Source: Imperialibacter sp. EC-SDR9
Lineage (GTDB): Bacteria; Bacteroidota; Bacteroidia; Cytophagales; Cyclobacteriaceae
Length of the DNA: 64,000 nt
Assembly: GCF_902498805.1 (NCBI RefSeq)
Contig: NZ_LR701586.1
Span: forward strand, 104,677-168,676
Direction of reading: 5' to 3'
The notes under the pieces are model-generated. The model was given only the letters and a program-made list of their open reading frames with translations. It did not search any database and was not told the origin of the DNA. The position numbers and the translations under genes are program-made. Shown here one piece after another: positions 1 through 8,485 of this stretch (its first letter is position 1; the number at the start of each line of letters is the position of its first letter).

Positions 1-746
1 TCGAAGCAAAAAAGACAATGGAGGGTTTGCTTGAAAAGCAAAAGGAAATAACGGAGCTGAAATCAAAGTTTGTCTCACTTACTTCCCACCAGATGCGTAC
101 GCCACTGGCGGCTATTCAGGCAAATGTCGATTTGTTGAGTATGCACTCCGACAAGCTAACGAAGGAAAAATCTGTCAAAATATTTGAGCGGCTTAACACA
201 GAAACAGCCCGATTGAAGTCGCTGATGGACGATGTACTGATCCTTTCCAAAGCTGAAAAGGGCAAAATTGGCGGTGACGTTGAGGATGTGAGAATAGATG
301 AATTGTTAAGGGAAATTATAGGTTCTCACTTTGGGTTCGATGGCTCTTTGCCAGAGATCAAGCTGACCGTGACGGGAGAGCCAATCAGTATAAAGCTGGT
401 AAAGTACCAGGTAGAACATTCCCTTATCAACCTGATTAGCAATGCGATCAAGTACTCGTCAGGTAAAAAGGCACCAGAGGTAAATGTGGTCTTCAAAGCC
501 GATGCAATAAAGGTAACCATAGCAGATAAGGGTATTGGAGTGCCGAAAGACGATCTGCCGTATATATTTGACCCATTTTTCCGGTCGTCGAATGTAGACG
601 GAATACCAGGAACAGGTCTTGGGCTCAGCATCACCAGGGAGTTTCTCAGCTACAATAATGCCATCATCGCCGCAGAGAGTAAGGAAGGCGCTGGAACCAC
701 CTTTACTATTGACTTTAAGGTTTTAAGTGGATCTTCAATAAAATAA
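1..746 (+). CDS. Sensor histidine kinase, C-terminal part (5' end outside window)
   Basis: The open frame runs in from the left edge, so the sensor part is missing; the first in-window ATG is at 18. Counting from that ATG, the HisKA dimerisation helix carries the phospho-acceptor His24 in SHQMRTPL. The HATPase domain follows with an N-box (LISNAIKYS), a G1 box (DKGIGVP) and a G2 box (GTGLGLS). It would autophosphorylate at the membrane or in the cytosol and pass phosphate to a response regulator, plausibly the stand-alone receiver encoded at 919. The kinase family is clear; the signal sensed cannot be judged. Confidence 0.9.
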   Translation, partial: EAKKTMEGLLEKQKEITELKSKFVSLTSHQMRTPLAAIQANVDLLSMHSDKLTKEKSVKIFERLNTETARLKSLMDDVLILSKAEKGKIGGDVEDVRIDELLREIIGSHFGFDGSLPEIKLTVTGEPISIKLVKYQVEHSLINLISNAIKYSSGKKAPEVNVVFKADAIKVTIADKGIGVPKDDLPYIFDPFFRSSNVDGIPGTGLGLSITREFLSYNNAIIAAESKEGAGTTFTIDFKVLSGSSIK

Positions 747-918
747 AGCTGATGGGAAATCTTTTGGCGTAAGAGAAGAAATCTAAAAAGTAAACCGGAT
801 CTTATTATAAAACTTATTTGGTGATTTTGATGGTATGCGATGTTAAAACTGCTGATTTACGTAAAGTCAGGTGATATACTTTTATAAACAATAGTATTAT
901 TTGCAAATTTTTACTAAC

Positions 919-1278
919 ATGAGCAAGAGGGTATTAGTAATAGACGACGAGAAAAATATAAGGGATTCTATCAAAGATTATCTTGAATTCTACGATTACG
1001 ATGTGAAGCTTGCTAACAACGGGAAGGCAGGAGTGGAACTGGCGCTGGAATGGATTCCTGATATAGTGATTAGTGACCTCAAAATGCCCGAACTAACGGG
1101 TTTCGGCGTGCTCGAAAAGTTACGAGCAACTGACCGCTTCAGGCTTACTCCTATCTTTATATTGTCGGCCATGACAGATACGGACACGCAAAATCAGTTG
1201 AGGAATCTTGGGGCTACGCAGTTTGTGCCTAAACCATTTCGGCTGCCGGAGTTGGTGCAGCTAATTGAGGACTGTTAA
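919..1278 (+). CDS. Single-domain response regulator (CheY-like receiver)
   Basis: A 119-residue protein made only of a receiver domain: acidic pair Asp9-Asp10, phospho-acceptor Asp53 in ISDLKMP, and the conserved Lys in PKPF near the end. There is no output domain, so it should act by protein-protein contact or in a phosphorelay. I chose ATG 919 because the reading frame upstream offers only a TTG at 901 and the receiver fold starts at VLVIDDE. It ends 2 nt before a lipoprotein gene that overlaps a hybrid-less kinase, so 919-3148 is probably one operon. Confidence 0.92.
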   Translation: MSKRVLVIDDEKNIRDSIKDYLEFYDYDVKLANNGKAGVELALEWIPDIVISDLKMPELTGFGVLEKLRATDRFRLTPIFILSAMTDTDTQNQLRNLGATQFVPKPFRLPELVQLIEDC

Positions 1279-1280
1279 GT

Positions 1281-1736
1281 ATGAAAAACTTGTTGGAGTA
1301 CTTGGTTTTACTGTTGCTTGGCTGCGCACTTTTTGCGTGTAGCGAGGTAAATTTTTCTGAAAGTGACCTTCAGGGTAGCTGGCATATGAAGAGCTATACC
1401 TATTTCAAACCAGGGACTGACAAAGTCGACAAAGTGTATGTGCTGAAAGACTCAATAGAACAAATTAAGATATTCAATGGAAACGAGTTTATGTGGATTC
1501 GAAAACGACTGAAAATTGGTACTGACGAATTTGGCTTCGGCTCTTACAACGTTGAAGAAAACTCTCTGATTGAATCAGTGTCGCTAACTTCAAAAAGCAG
1601 AGATAAATGGGATGTAGAAGTAAAAAACGAGTATTTTTTTCAAATCGAGCTGATCGGTGATGATTACCGGCAGTGTACGGTTGACCTGGAGGGGAATTAC
1701 ATCTATTGCGAAGACTATCAAAGGATAAGCTACTGA
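1281..1736 (+). CDS. Small lipoprotein, lipocalin-like
   Basis: A 151-aa protein with a type II signal peptide: hydrophobic LVLLLLGCALFAC, lipobox Cys20, so it should be lipid-anchored in the envelope. The mature part begins with a D-L-x-G-x-W motif (SDLQGSWHM) typical of lipocalin-like beta-barrel domains in Bacteroidota; the same motif occurs in the protein at 35583. Its stop overlaps the start of the following kinase gene (TGATG), so the two are translationally coupled. It might be a ligand-binding partner of that kinase, but this is only inferred from position. Confidence 0.7.
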   Translation: MKNLLEYLVLLLLGCALFACSEVNFSESDLQGSWHMKSYTYFKPGTDKVDKVYVLKDSIEQIKIFNGNEFMWIRKRLKIGTDEFGFGSYNVEENSLIESVSLTSKSRDKWDVEVKNEYFFQIELIGDDYRQCTVDLEGNYIYCEDYQRISY

Positions 1737-3148
1737 TGAAGTTAACAATCAAAATTAGGCAATGGCTTAAGGATCCGTTGGTAAAAGTAGCGTTGTCAAT
1801 CGGCATGCTGTTTGTTTTTGTGGTCTGTACCCTGTATGTCAACCACAGCCAGGTCGATTCACTTAGTAATATCACCCGCCTTGTTGATTACACTGGTAAA
1901 ATCAGGCACTTGCTTCGGGCTTATGAAAGCGAGATAGGGATTGTGCTGCTGGAAGATTCCCTTAGCATTCCTGCCAAGCAGGAGGCAAGCAGCTATGTGT
2001 GCAAAGACTATTACAAAAAATATGTCGGCTTGCTGGCAGTGATTCGGGAGGAGCTGAACAGCCTGCCTATTGGTGAAAAGCTCGAAAAAGAATACATAAA
2101 GATCGATGAAGAGGTTAGGAGAATTTTTACTAACAAGAACCCATTTAATGCAGCCGCAACAGAGTTTGAGCCGCTTTTTCTTATCTCTATCGACAAGGCA
2201 GTGGATCACGTTAACAGTAATATGGGGGCTATTACCAGCACATATAACGACAGAATGCTGCTTCACGACCGCATAGACAATTTTTTGCTTGTCAGCATTT
2301 TTGGACTGTTGTTGTGGTTGTACCAGGCTGTGTTGAGGCCATCATTTAATCAGCTCCGCAAGAGAAACCAGGATCTGACTGACGCCTTACAACTCAACTC
2401 AGCCCTTATTTCATTTGCCAGCCACGAGTTCAAAACGCCGCTTACTGTAATGAATTCTAATCTTGAGCTCTCAGAAATGGCCATATATAGAAAAAATTAT
2501 GAAAAACTTCCGGTTTTACTGTCGAGGATGGAGATGGCCACTGCCAGCATGGGCAGGGTGATTGAGTCATTTCTTTTCCTCGACAGGCGCTTTGTGTTTG
2601 ACAAAGCTGATCAGAAAAAGGTGAATATCCTGGAGTTTTTTGAGGAGATGAAGATGGAAAGCATCCAGGAATGGGAAGGTGTTCAGGTCAGGCAAAAGCT
2701 TAGTGCTGGTGATTTGGAGTGGAGGATAAACACTCAGGGGTATAAGTATGTAGTCGTTAACCTTATAAGTAACGCCTTGAAGTACAGCCAGGGAAAGCCT
2801 GCTCCTGTGGTATCACTTTCGGTGAGTAACGACTCGTATATTACCACAGTAAGAGACTACGGCATTGGAATTCCCGCTGACGAAAAAGAGCACATTTTCA
2901 AACCCTACAAGCGGATGAGCAATACCAACGGGATCAAGGGCACTGGCCTGGGCCTGTTCATCGTGAAAACGATTATCGAAAAAGTAGGTGGTGCCATTCA
3001 GGTGGAATCAACAGTTGGGATGGGAACCTCCATGACTGTCACCTTTCCCAGACTACCTTCGCAAAATGAAAAGGTTCATCATCAACCCGACTTTACTGCA
3101 AACCCATTGAAGGTGAGCCAGAAAAAATCTCCTACCGAAGTGAGGTAA
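1736..3148 (+). CDS. Membrane sensor histidine kinase
   Basis: The 470-aa product has two membrane segments (about residues 15-35 and 182-202) enclosing a periplasmic sensor of roughly 145 residues of CHASE3-like size. HisKA follows with His230 in SHEFKTPL, then HATPase boxes LISNALKYS, DYGIGIP and GTGLGLF. ATG 1736 overlaps the stop of the lipoprotein gene; an in-frame upstream start at 1706 would lie inside that gene and is less likely. The last 25 residues are a polar tail. With the receiver and lipoprotein it forms an apparent signalling operon. Confidence 0.9.
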   Translation: MKLTIKIRQWLKDPLVKVALSIGMLFVFVVCTLYVNHSQVDSLSNITRLVDYTGKIRHLLRAYESEIGIVLLEDSLSIPAKQEASSYVCKDYYKKYVGLLAVIREELNSLPIGEKLEKEYIKIDEEVRRIFTNKNPFNAAATEFEPLFLISIDKAVDHVNSNMGAITSTYNDRMLLHDRIDNFLLVSIFGLLLWLYQAVLRPSFNQLRKRNQDLTDALQLNSALISFASHEFKTPLTVMNSNLELSEMAIYRKNYEKLPVLLSRMEMATASMGRVIESFLFLDRRFVFDKADQKKVNILEFFEEMKMESIQEWEGVQVRQKLSAGDLEWRINTQGYKYVVVNLISNALKYSQGKPAPVVSLSVSNDSYITTVRDYGIGIPADEKEHIFKPYKRMSNTNGIKGTGLGLFIVKTIIEKVGGAIQVESTVGMGTSMTVTFPRLPSQNEKVHHQPDFTANPLKVSQKKSPTEVR

Positions 3149-3165
3149 TTGTCGGAAAGCTCTAA

Positions 3166-3196
3166 AGCCTCAGGGGCGTAATTACTGACTGAGGCT
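3166..3196 (+). terminator. Inverted repeat after the kinase operon
   Basis: AGCCTCAG (3166-3173) and CTGAGGCT (3189-3196) are perfect 8-bp arms around a 15-nt loop, followed about 10 nt later by CCCCTTTTT. It may end transcription of the kinase operon, though the gap before the T-run is longer than in a standard intrinsic terminator. Confidence 0.4.
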
Positions 3197-3309
3197 CATT
3201 CCCCTTTTTAGATTTTAGTGGATTGTCCCTCAGCGAGCAGCTTTATGCAAATCGGGCGGTATAAATAAACGTTTTGATTAAACTAGTGTGCGTTTAATCT
3301 AAAGAATTC

Positions 3310-3842
3310 CCCGATGCTTGCATCGGGTGTTGCGATGAGATAGATAACTATCTTTGGTTATGGAAGATAACCATATTAGGAAGAGCCACAATAAAAGTTT
3401 GCTGTTGTATCACGTGGTTTGCCCCTCGAAATATAGGCGGGAAGTTTTCACCGCAGAAGTTGAATCTACGTTGAAATTGACTTGCCAGGGGATATCGGAG
3501 CGATATGAGATAAACTTTGTGGAGATAGGCTCAGACGAAGACCATGTTCATTTTCTTGTTCAAAGTGTACCAATATATTCACCGAAGAAGGTGGTTCAAA
3601 CGATAAAGAGTATAACAGCGATACGGATATTTGAACTTCATCCAGAAGTAAAGCGGAAGTTATGGGGCGGCAAGTTTTGGAGAAGTGGCTACTACATCAA
3701 CACCGTAGGCCAATATGCCAATTCTGATGTAATTAAAGCGTATGTGCAGAACCAAGGGAAGCAATACAAACAAATTCACAGAGGCCAGATGGAACTGTTT
3801 TAGATTCGTCTAGCAGTGATACCCCGTCAGCTTGCTGCGGGG
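3310..3842 (+). mobile_element. IS200/IS605-family element with hairpin ends
   Basis: A Y1-transposase gene is bracketed by two short hairpins: CCCGATGC-TT-GCATCGGG at 3310-3327 on the left and CCCCG(T)CAGC-TT-GCTGCGGGG at 3822-3842 on the right. Both have a TT loop. IS200/IS605 elements move as single-stranded DNA recognised through such subterminal hairpins and lack inverted terminal repeats and target duplications. True ends and tetranucleotide cleavage sites were not determined; they should lie a few tens of bases outside the hairpins. Confidence 0.75.
3360..3803 (+). CDS. tnpA: IS200-like Y1 transposase
   Basis: A 147-aa HUH single-strand transposase. The metal-binding HUH motif is His-Val-His in DEDHVHFLV, and the nucleophilic Tyr is in the SGYYINTVG stretch, the usual position of the catalytic tyrosine. 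Length is normal for TnpA of IS200. ATG 3360 is preferred over the in-frame TTG at 3354. No tnpB lies nearby, so this is an IS200-type element rather than a two-gene IS605. The frame is intact, so the element may be active. Confidence 0.9.
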   Translation: MEDNHIRKSHNKSLLLYHVVCPSKYRREVFTAEVESTLKLTCQGISERYEINFVEIGSDEDHVHFLVQSVPIYSPKKVVQTIKSITAIRIFELHPEVKRKLWGGKFWRSGYYINTVGQYANSDVIKAYVQNQGKQYKQIHRGQMELF

Positions 3843-3921
3843 TTGTTCATTTCCAGATTCTGGGTTTTAGAAAAACCCGGGGAGGGCCTTGTCCGTAAAT
3901 TCCATATCAAATAAAGCTAGT

Positions 3922-4503
3922 ATGGAATCACTTTTTGACCAAAAACCTGCACTAATTCTAATAGACATACAAAAGGCCTTTGAAGATATTGCGTACTGGG
4001 GTGGGCATCGCAACAATCCAAATGCTGAACAGAATGCGTCGGAGCTGCTTTTTATGTGGAGAATTCACCAGTTACCTGTCTTCCATGTTCGACATTGTTC
4101 TGCCAACCCCCGGTCGCCGCTACACTCTTCCAACCCGGGCAATGCTTTTAATGAACTGGTGGAGCCGCTACCTGGAGAGCCTGTGGTAGAAAAAAGTGTC
4201 AACAGTGCTTTTATTGGCACCGACCTGCAAAAGCGACTGAATGAAAAAGGTATTGACAGCCTGGTTATTGTGGGGTTGACTACAGACCATTGTGTTTCTA
4301 CCACAACAAGAATGGCCGGCAACCTGGGCTACAAAACCTATTTGGTGCACGACGCTACAGCCACTTTTAACAAAATCGGACACGACGGAAACGAGTATTC
4401 TGCTGGAGTCATTCATGCCACTGCATTAGCAAGTTTGAAAGACGAGTTTGCACAGATTGTTTCAACCGATTCGCTAAAAGCGATGGCACCAATATTGAAT
4501 TAA
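3922..4503 (+). CDS. Isochorismatase-like cysteine hydrolase
   Basis: A 193-aa single-domain protein of the isochorismatase/nicotinamidase superfamily. The catalytic triad is visible: Asp in ILIDIQKAF, Lys in VVEKSVNSAF and Cys in TTDHCVSTTTRMA, the last with its preceding cis-peptide region. Members hydrolyse amides or vinyl ethers; the substrate here cannot be deduced. I chose ATG 3922 because the fold starts at ALILIDIQ; a TTG at 3889 would add 11 polar residues. An AraC regulator starts 15 nt downstream and is probably co-transcribed. Confidence 0.85.
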   Translation: MESLFDQKPALILIDIQKAFEDIAYWGGHRNNPNAEQNASELLFMWRIHQLPVFHVRHCSANPRSPLHSSNPGNAFNELVEPLPGEPVVEKSVNSAFIGTDLQKRLNEKGIDSLVIVGLTTDHCVSTTTRMAGNLGYKTYLVHDATATFNKIGHDGNEYSAGVIHATALASLKDEFAQIVSTDSLKAMAPILN

Positions 4504-4518
4504 ATAAAATCAATTCAA

Positions 4519-5400
4519 ATGATCGTTGCTAACCACTGCCCGGATCAGGAAACGCTTACCCGGTTAAGAAATGAAGTGAATAGCGGGGACAATCGAGGGC
4601 TGGAATGGCCCAATGTGGTAGTAAACAGCCACTATCAAGCGTTCGAGAAAGAGATACCCGAGAGCTCATTCACTATTTTTTCTGTCAATACCGACGGGCT
4701 GGTGACGCTTACCACAAAAGACCGTGATGTCAGGTTTTGCAGAGAGACTATTTGTGTTGTTAACCCCTTTGAGCATTTCAGCTTCTCCATTCGTGATTCG
4801 TTGCCTGTGAACATTATGAACGTGCACCTGGGCTTTGATACTTACAATGAGATCCTTTCCAATATCCTCTCGGACGATGAAAAGCTGCTTGACAACCCGA
4901 CTGGACGCAGAGCACCCTATTTGTTTGACAACCGACTTTTTTTCAACGAGCCTCTGTTTAGAAGTAAGCTACTTAGCTACCAGAGTGACAGCGGCGATGA
5001 ATACCTTTTGGAACTGATGGATGTGATGGGCGGACTGATTGGCAAAAATAAAAAGTCTGCTATGAGGATTCCGTCGCAAAAAAGTGCCACCCGAGCTGAG
5101 CTTTTCAAGAGGGTAGCCATGGGCAGAGATATCATTTTCAGCCAGTATAGTGACCCATCGTTGACGGTAGATGTTCTGAGCAGAGAGGTGTTGATGTCGA
5201 AGTTTCATTTTATCCGGGTATTCAGACAGGCCTTTGGGTTTACACCTCACAAACTGCTTCAGCAAGTGAGGGTTAGAAAAGCACTCGAGTATATCGGGAG
5301 TGGCGAGATGACCATTGCCGACGTGGCCGACAAAGTTGGTTTTCAGGAGGCTAACTCGCTTTATCCATTGATCAGAGGAAGACGATTTCAGTTTAATTAG
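4519..5400 (+). CDS. AraC-family transcriptional regulator
   Basis: A 293-aa protein with an N-terminal sensor region of about 180 residues and a C-terminal double helix-turn-helix of AraC type (SREVLMSKFHFIRVFRQAFG, then MTIADVADKVGFQEAN). The second HTH ends abruptly at RGRRFQFN; relatives usually continue past a Phe-Gly with a TPxxYR-like tail, so the end may be naturally short or cut by a premature stop. It may control the hydrolase gene just upstream and the cluster that follows. Confidence 0.85.
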   Translation: MIVANHCPDQETLTRLRNEVNSGDNRGLEWPNVVVNSHYQAFEKEIPESSFTIFSVNTDGLVTLTTKDRDVRFCRETICVVNPFEHFSFSIRDSLPVNIMNVHLGFDTYNEILSNILSDDEKLLDNPTGRRAPYLFDNRLFFNEPLFRSKLLSYQSDSGDEYLLELMDVMGGLIGKNKKSAMRIPSQKSATRAELFKRVAMGRDIIFSQYSDPSLTVDVLSREVLMSKFHFIRVFRQAFGFTPHKLLQQVRVRKALEYIGSGEMTIADVADKVGFQEANSLYPLIRGRRFQFN

Positions 5401-5463
5401 CAATTTCGAATAGCTGGCGAGGGTTGGCCTGGTGCTAGTTTTGTGTCAAAAAACAACAAAGAC

Positions 5464-6246
5464 ATGGAACTACAGCTTATTCGAAACGCTACCGTCAAGC
5501 TGCAATTCGGTGGTGTCACTTTTTTAATTGACCCTTATTTGGGAGGAAAATATAGTCAACCCTCACTGGCGGGTAGGTCCAAAAACCCAACCGTTGATCT
5601 TCCCTGTAGCATCAAAGAGATCTTAGAAGGTGTTGATTACATTATTGTCTCTCATCTGCATCCGGATCATTTTGATGACGAGGCACAGCATAATCTCTCC
5701 AGACAGGCACCCATTTTTTGCCAGCCTCAAGACCTGGATGCGCTTATGTCAAGTGGTTTTGGAAACGTCAGGGCCATTGATCGGGACTTGGACATTGAGG
5801 GGGTGAGCATCACCCGAACAGACTGTCAGCATGGCTCAGGTGAGATTCTGCCGCTGATGGGCGTTGCATCTGGTTTTGTATTCCGGCATTTGGAAGAGAA
5901 GACTCTTTACTGGTGTGGCGATACGGTTTGGTACGATGGAGTGCAAGACGTGATTGACAGGCATAAGCCAGAGGTAGTTGTCTGTCATGCGGGAGGAAAC
6001 GCTTTTGCGCATTCCTACAACGTATTTGGGCCAGCTTTTTCTGGCGATAGTGAGTCTCTGGTTATGGATGCAGGGCAGGTGTTAATGCTTTGTGACTACG
6101 CCACGCAAGCGCAGGTGTTGGCTACGCATATAGGAGCTCTGGATCATGACTCCCTCACCAGGGAAGAGCTTCGGAACCGGACGATCACACAAGTGGAAAG
6201 AGGGCAGCTTCTTATACCCGGTGACGGACAGAAAATGATTTTTTAA
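5464..6246 (+). CDS. Metallo-beta-lactamase-fold hydrolase (UlaG-like)
   Basis: A 260-aa MBL-fold protein. The metal motif HxHxDH is seen as SHLHPDHF (His64, His66, Asp68, His69), with a later Asp in WCGDTVWY and a His in ATHIGALDHD. The opening strand pair LIRNATVKLQFGG-VTFLIDPYL is typical of the UlaG/RomA-like branch, whose members act on lactones or phosphodiesters. A GTG at 5443 in the same frame would add 7 residues. It is followed after 12 nt by the RidA-like gene, so both may be co-transcribed. Confidence 0.85.
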   Translation: MELQLIRNATVKLQFGGVTFLIDPYLGGKYSQPSLAGRSKNPTVDLPCSIKEILEGVDYIIVSHLHPDHFDDEAQHNLSRQAPIFCQPQDLDALMSSGFGNVRAIDRDLDIEGVSITRTDCQHGSGEILPLMGVASGFVFRHLEEKTLYWCGDTVWYDGVQDVIDRHKPEVVVCHAGGNAFAHSYNVFGPAFSGDSESLVMDAGQVLMLCDYATQAQVLATHIGALDHDSLTREELRNRTITQVERGQLLIPGDGQKMIF

Positions 6247-6258
6247 CCATAAGATTAT

Positions 6259-6741
6259 ATGACCAGCATTGAAAAACAGATCAAAAAATTGGGGCTTGTT
6301 CTGCCGAATCCGTCAACGCCGGGTGGCAACTATTCTTCATGCAATACCCGGGGAAACATCGTGTCGGTGGCGATACAGTTCCCGATAAAAAATGAAGAGT
6401 TCCTTTACCAGGGGAAGCTGGGCGCCGACCTGGACACCGAGGCTGGCTATCAGGCCATGCACCTGTGCGGGCTCAATGTGTTGTCTCAGATAAACAAGTA
6501 TTTCGACCTTGAAAATATTGAAGGCCTCAACCATGTCGACATATATTATCGCAGTGCCGACAACTGGGATGATGCCCCAAAGGTAGCGAACGGCGCTTCT
6601 GACCTTTTTGTGGAGGTGCTTGGCGAAAAAGGGCAGCATTCCAGAGCCATCATCGGTGTGCATGCCTTGCCACGACAGTTTTCAGTGGGGCTTTCAGCCA
6701 CCCTGACCTTGCGCAGACGGATTCCATGGATTTTCGCCTGA
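6259..6741 (+). CDS. RidA/YjgF-family protein
   Basis: A 160-aa member of the larger RidA-like subgroup, with the N-terminal pattern IEKQIKKLGLVLPNPSTPGGNY, a central DLDTEAGYQAMHLCGLNVL and NGASDLFVEVLGEKGQHSRAIIGV. Canonical RidA deaminates reactive enamine or imine intermediates; the Arg that marks deaminase activity is matched by SRAIIGV. The last residues (RRRIPWIFA) extend past the usual end of the fold and look unrelated to the family. Neighbouring small enzymes suggest an accessory catabolic or detoxifying cluster. Confidence 0.8.
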   Translation: MTSIEKQIKKLGLVLPNPSTPGGNYSSCNTRGNIVSVAIQFPIKNEEFLYQGKLGADLDTEAGYQAMHLCGLNVLSQINKYFDLENIEGLNHVDIYYRSADNWDDAPKVANGASDLFVEVLGEKGQHSRAIIGVHALPRQFSVGLSATLTLRRRIPWIFA

Positions 6742-6785
6742 AAGCGGTTCGATAAATAGGTCGTATCCTTTTTAACTTATTTAAG

Positions 6786-7217
6786 ATGAATACCAATAAT
6801 AATGTTTTAGATCCCGTTCAACTGTCGCTCTCATTTTTGGAGCGTGTGTGGGGCCCTTCTCATGATCTCGACGCCATCGATGAGTTGATGACCGGGGATT
6901 ACACCATTACCACTGGCGGCGCTAGTATCAGCGGGCGCAACGAGTTCAAAGAATGGGTGCGAAATTTTCAACAAAGACTGACCGACGCCATCACGGTGAG
7001 CCAGGAGACCATCCGAAATGAATCAGGCGACCGGGTGATATCCCGGTGGATCTGTACGGGAAAAAATAATGGGATTTTTGGACTACCGGCCGACGGCCGG
7101 GAGGTTGCCTTTACCGGAATTGCTATTTGGCGTGTTCGGGACGACAGGCTCGCTGAGTGCTGGGTGGAGCGCAGTGCGCTCGAACTCTACCAGAAAATCA
7201 AACATGATCACTCATGA
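6786..7217 (+). CDS. NTF2-like / SnoaL-like ester cyclase family protein
   Basis: A 143-aa protein with the cone-shaped NTF2-like fold pattern: an N-terminal helix (VQLSLSFLERVWGPSHDLDAI), the DYTITTGGASISGRNEF strand-turn, and C-terminal strands ending in GIAIWRVRDDRLAECWVERS. Proteins of this group include polyketide cyclases and many uncharacterised members, so no substrate is assigned. It lies 44 nt after the RidA-like gene on the same strand. Confidence 0.75.
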   Translation: MNTNNNVLDPVQLSLSFLERVWGPSHDLDAIDELMTGDYTITTGGASISGRNEFKEWVRNFQQRLTDAITVSQETIRNESGDRVISRWICTGKNNGIFGLPADGREVAFTGIAIWRVRDDRLAECWVERSALELYQKIKHDHS

Positions 7218-7263
7218 TTTTTAATCCGGTTCCTTTTTTATCACTCTTAATTTATTCATTACA

Positions 7264-7890
7264 ATGAAACACATTTTTAAATTGTCGGAAGAGCTGCTCG
7301 AAAAGCTCTCCAGTGTTATGGCTGCCGCACTTTTGATAGTAGGAATGAACGCCTGCCAGCCATCCACTGAAGTGAAGGAACAGCCTCCGTTGACTGGCGA
7401 GGCGTTGATCAAAAGAGGTGAATACCTGATCAACGCAGGAGCTTGCGGTGACTGTCATTCGCCCAAGATCATGACAGAAACAGGCCCGATCCCTGACCCC
7501 GACAGGCTGCTGTCGGGGCATCCTAAGGACGAAATATTGCCACCCATTGTCAATACCAGCGACTGGATATTGTTTTCTACTGGTGTTACCTCCTTCGTGG
7601 GGCCATGGGGGCAGTCATTTGCCGCCAATCTTACGCCCCACGCCACAGGCATTGGCAACTGGACATTTGAGCATTTCAAAACCGCCATCCGAAAAGGTAA
7701 ATACAAGGGGCTGGAAGGTTCCAGAAACCTCGTTCCTCCTATGCCGTGGCAGTTTTACAGCCACATTTCCGACGACGATTTGTATGCGTTGTTCGCCTAC
7801 TTGAAGTCGATCAAGCCAGTGGATAACCAGGTACCTGCTTACATCTCTCCGGAAAATTTATCGCTTAACACGGTTCAAAATGCTGAGTAA
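7264..7890 (+). CDS. Lipoprotein c-type cytochrome (single haem)
   Basis: A 208-aa exported protein. A lipobox-like MNAC ends the hydrophobic segment at about residues 18-30, so it is probably an envelope lipoprotein. One haem site CGDCH sits near residue 60, and Met in VPPMPW is the likely distal ligand. Similar small cytochromes serve as electron carriers for periplasmic dehydrogenases or quinol oxidation. No partner oxidoreductase gene is adjacent. Confidence 0.85.
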   Translation: MKHIFKLSEELLEKLSSVMAAALLIVGMNACQPSTEVKEQPPLTGEALIKRGEYLINAGACGDCHSPKIMTETGPIPDPDRLLSGHPKDEILPPIVNTSDWILFSTGVTSFVGPWGQSFAANLTPHATGIGNWTFEHFKTAIRKGKYKGLEGSRNLVPPMPWQFYSHISDDDLYALFAYLKSIKPVDNQVPAYISPENLSLNTVQNAE

Positions 7891-7972
7891 ATGGCTATGG
7901 GAGCGCATCCTGGCCGGGGAGACCCGAGGTGGGAGCGCTGCCTTAGTATTGTTAAAGTAAAAAACTTCACTT

Positions 7973-8419
7973 ATGAAAAATTTAGACAGCCTTTGGATGG
8001 CCCACGAGCAGCTGCTTGTGACACGACTAAGCGGGGATGCGACAATCGCCGACATTGAAAAATGGAAAACCTCTCTCTATACCGCACTTGATGCGATAAG
8101 CCAGGGAACAAAGTTCAAAATTTTGGTCGACTTGTTTGGGTTTACGGCTATCAATGTAGAAGCGCATAAGCGCTTTCGGGAAATTGTGCCCCGCACACTG
8201 GCTCAATACGGATGGCGGGTAGGTTACCTGGAGATGTTTGAGGAGGCCAGCGAATTGCGGTTAGGGTTGAAAGGAGGTATTAGATGTACTGCAGCTGCCC
8301 ATGTTCATCAGGATGCTACCAAAATTGAAAAATACCAAAGTTTGTATGGCACAGGGAGGGAGCAGTTTTTCACCGATCCTTTACAGGCCCGGGAGTGGAT
8401 CGCCCAACTTGCAGTTTAG
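7973..8419 (+). CDS. STAS/SpoIIAA-like small protein
   Basis: A 148-aa cytosolic protein without signal peptide. The alternation of a strand (HEQLLVTRLSGDAT), helix, strand (FKILVDLFGFTAIN) and helix (AHKRFREIVPRTLAQYGW) resembles SpoIIAA-like/STAS folds, and the tail ends with a DPLQAREWIAQL helix common in that group. I see no catalytic motif. The function is unknown; binding of a lipid or a partner protein is the usual idea for this family. Confidence 0.55.
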   Translation: MKNLDSLWMAHEQLLVTRLSGDATIADIEKWKTSLYTALDAISQGTKFKILVDLFGFTAINVEAHKRFREIVPRTLAQYGWRVGYLEMFEEASELRLGLKGGIRCTAAAHVHQDATKIEKYQSLYGTGREQFFTDPLQAREWIAQLAV

Positions 8420-8485
8420 GGTTTTTCGAAGGCCCAATGCAACCATTTTTATCACTTTCATGTCTGGTTTTTATTTTCAAAACTG

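Noticed and set aside
3349..3356. TATCTTTG as promoter of the IS200 transposase
   Set aside because: The box matches the consensus but lies 3 nt before the ATG, so transcription would start inside the gene, and the nearest TTG is only 16 nt upstream.
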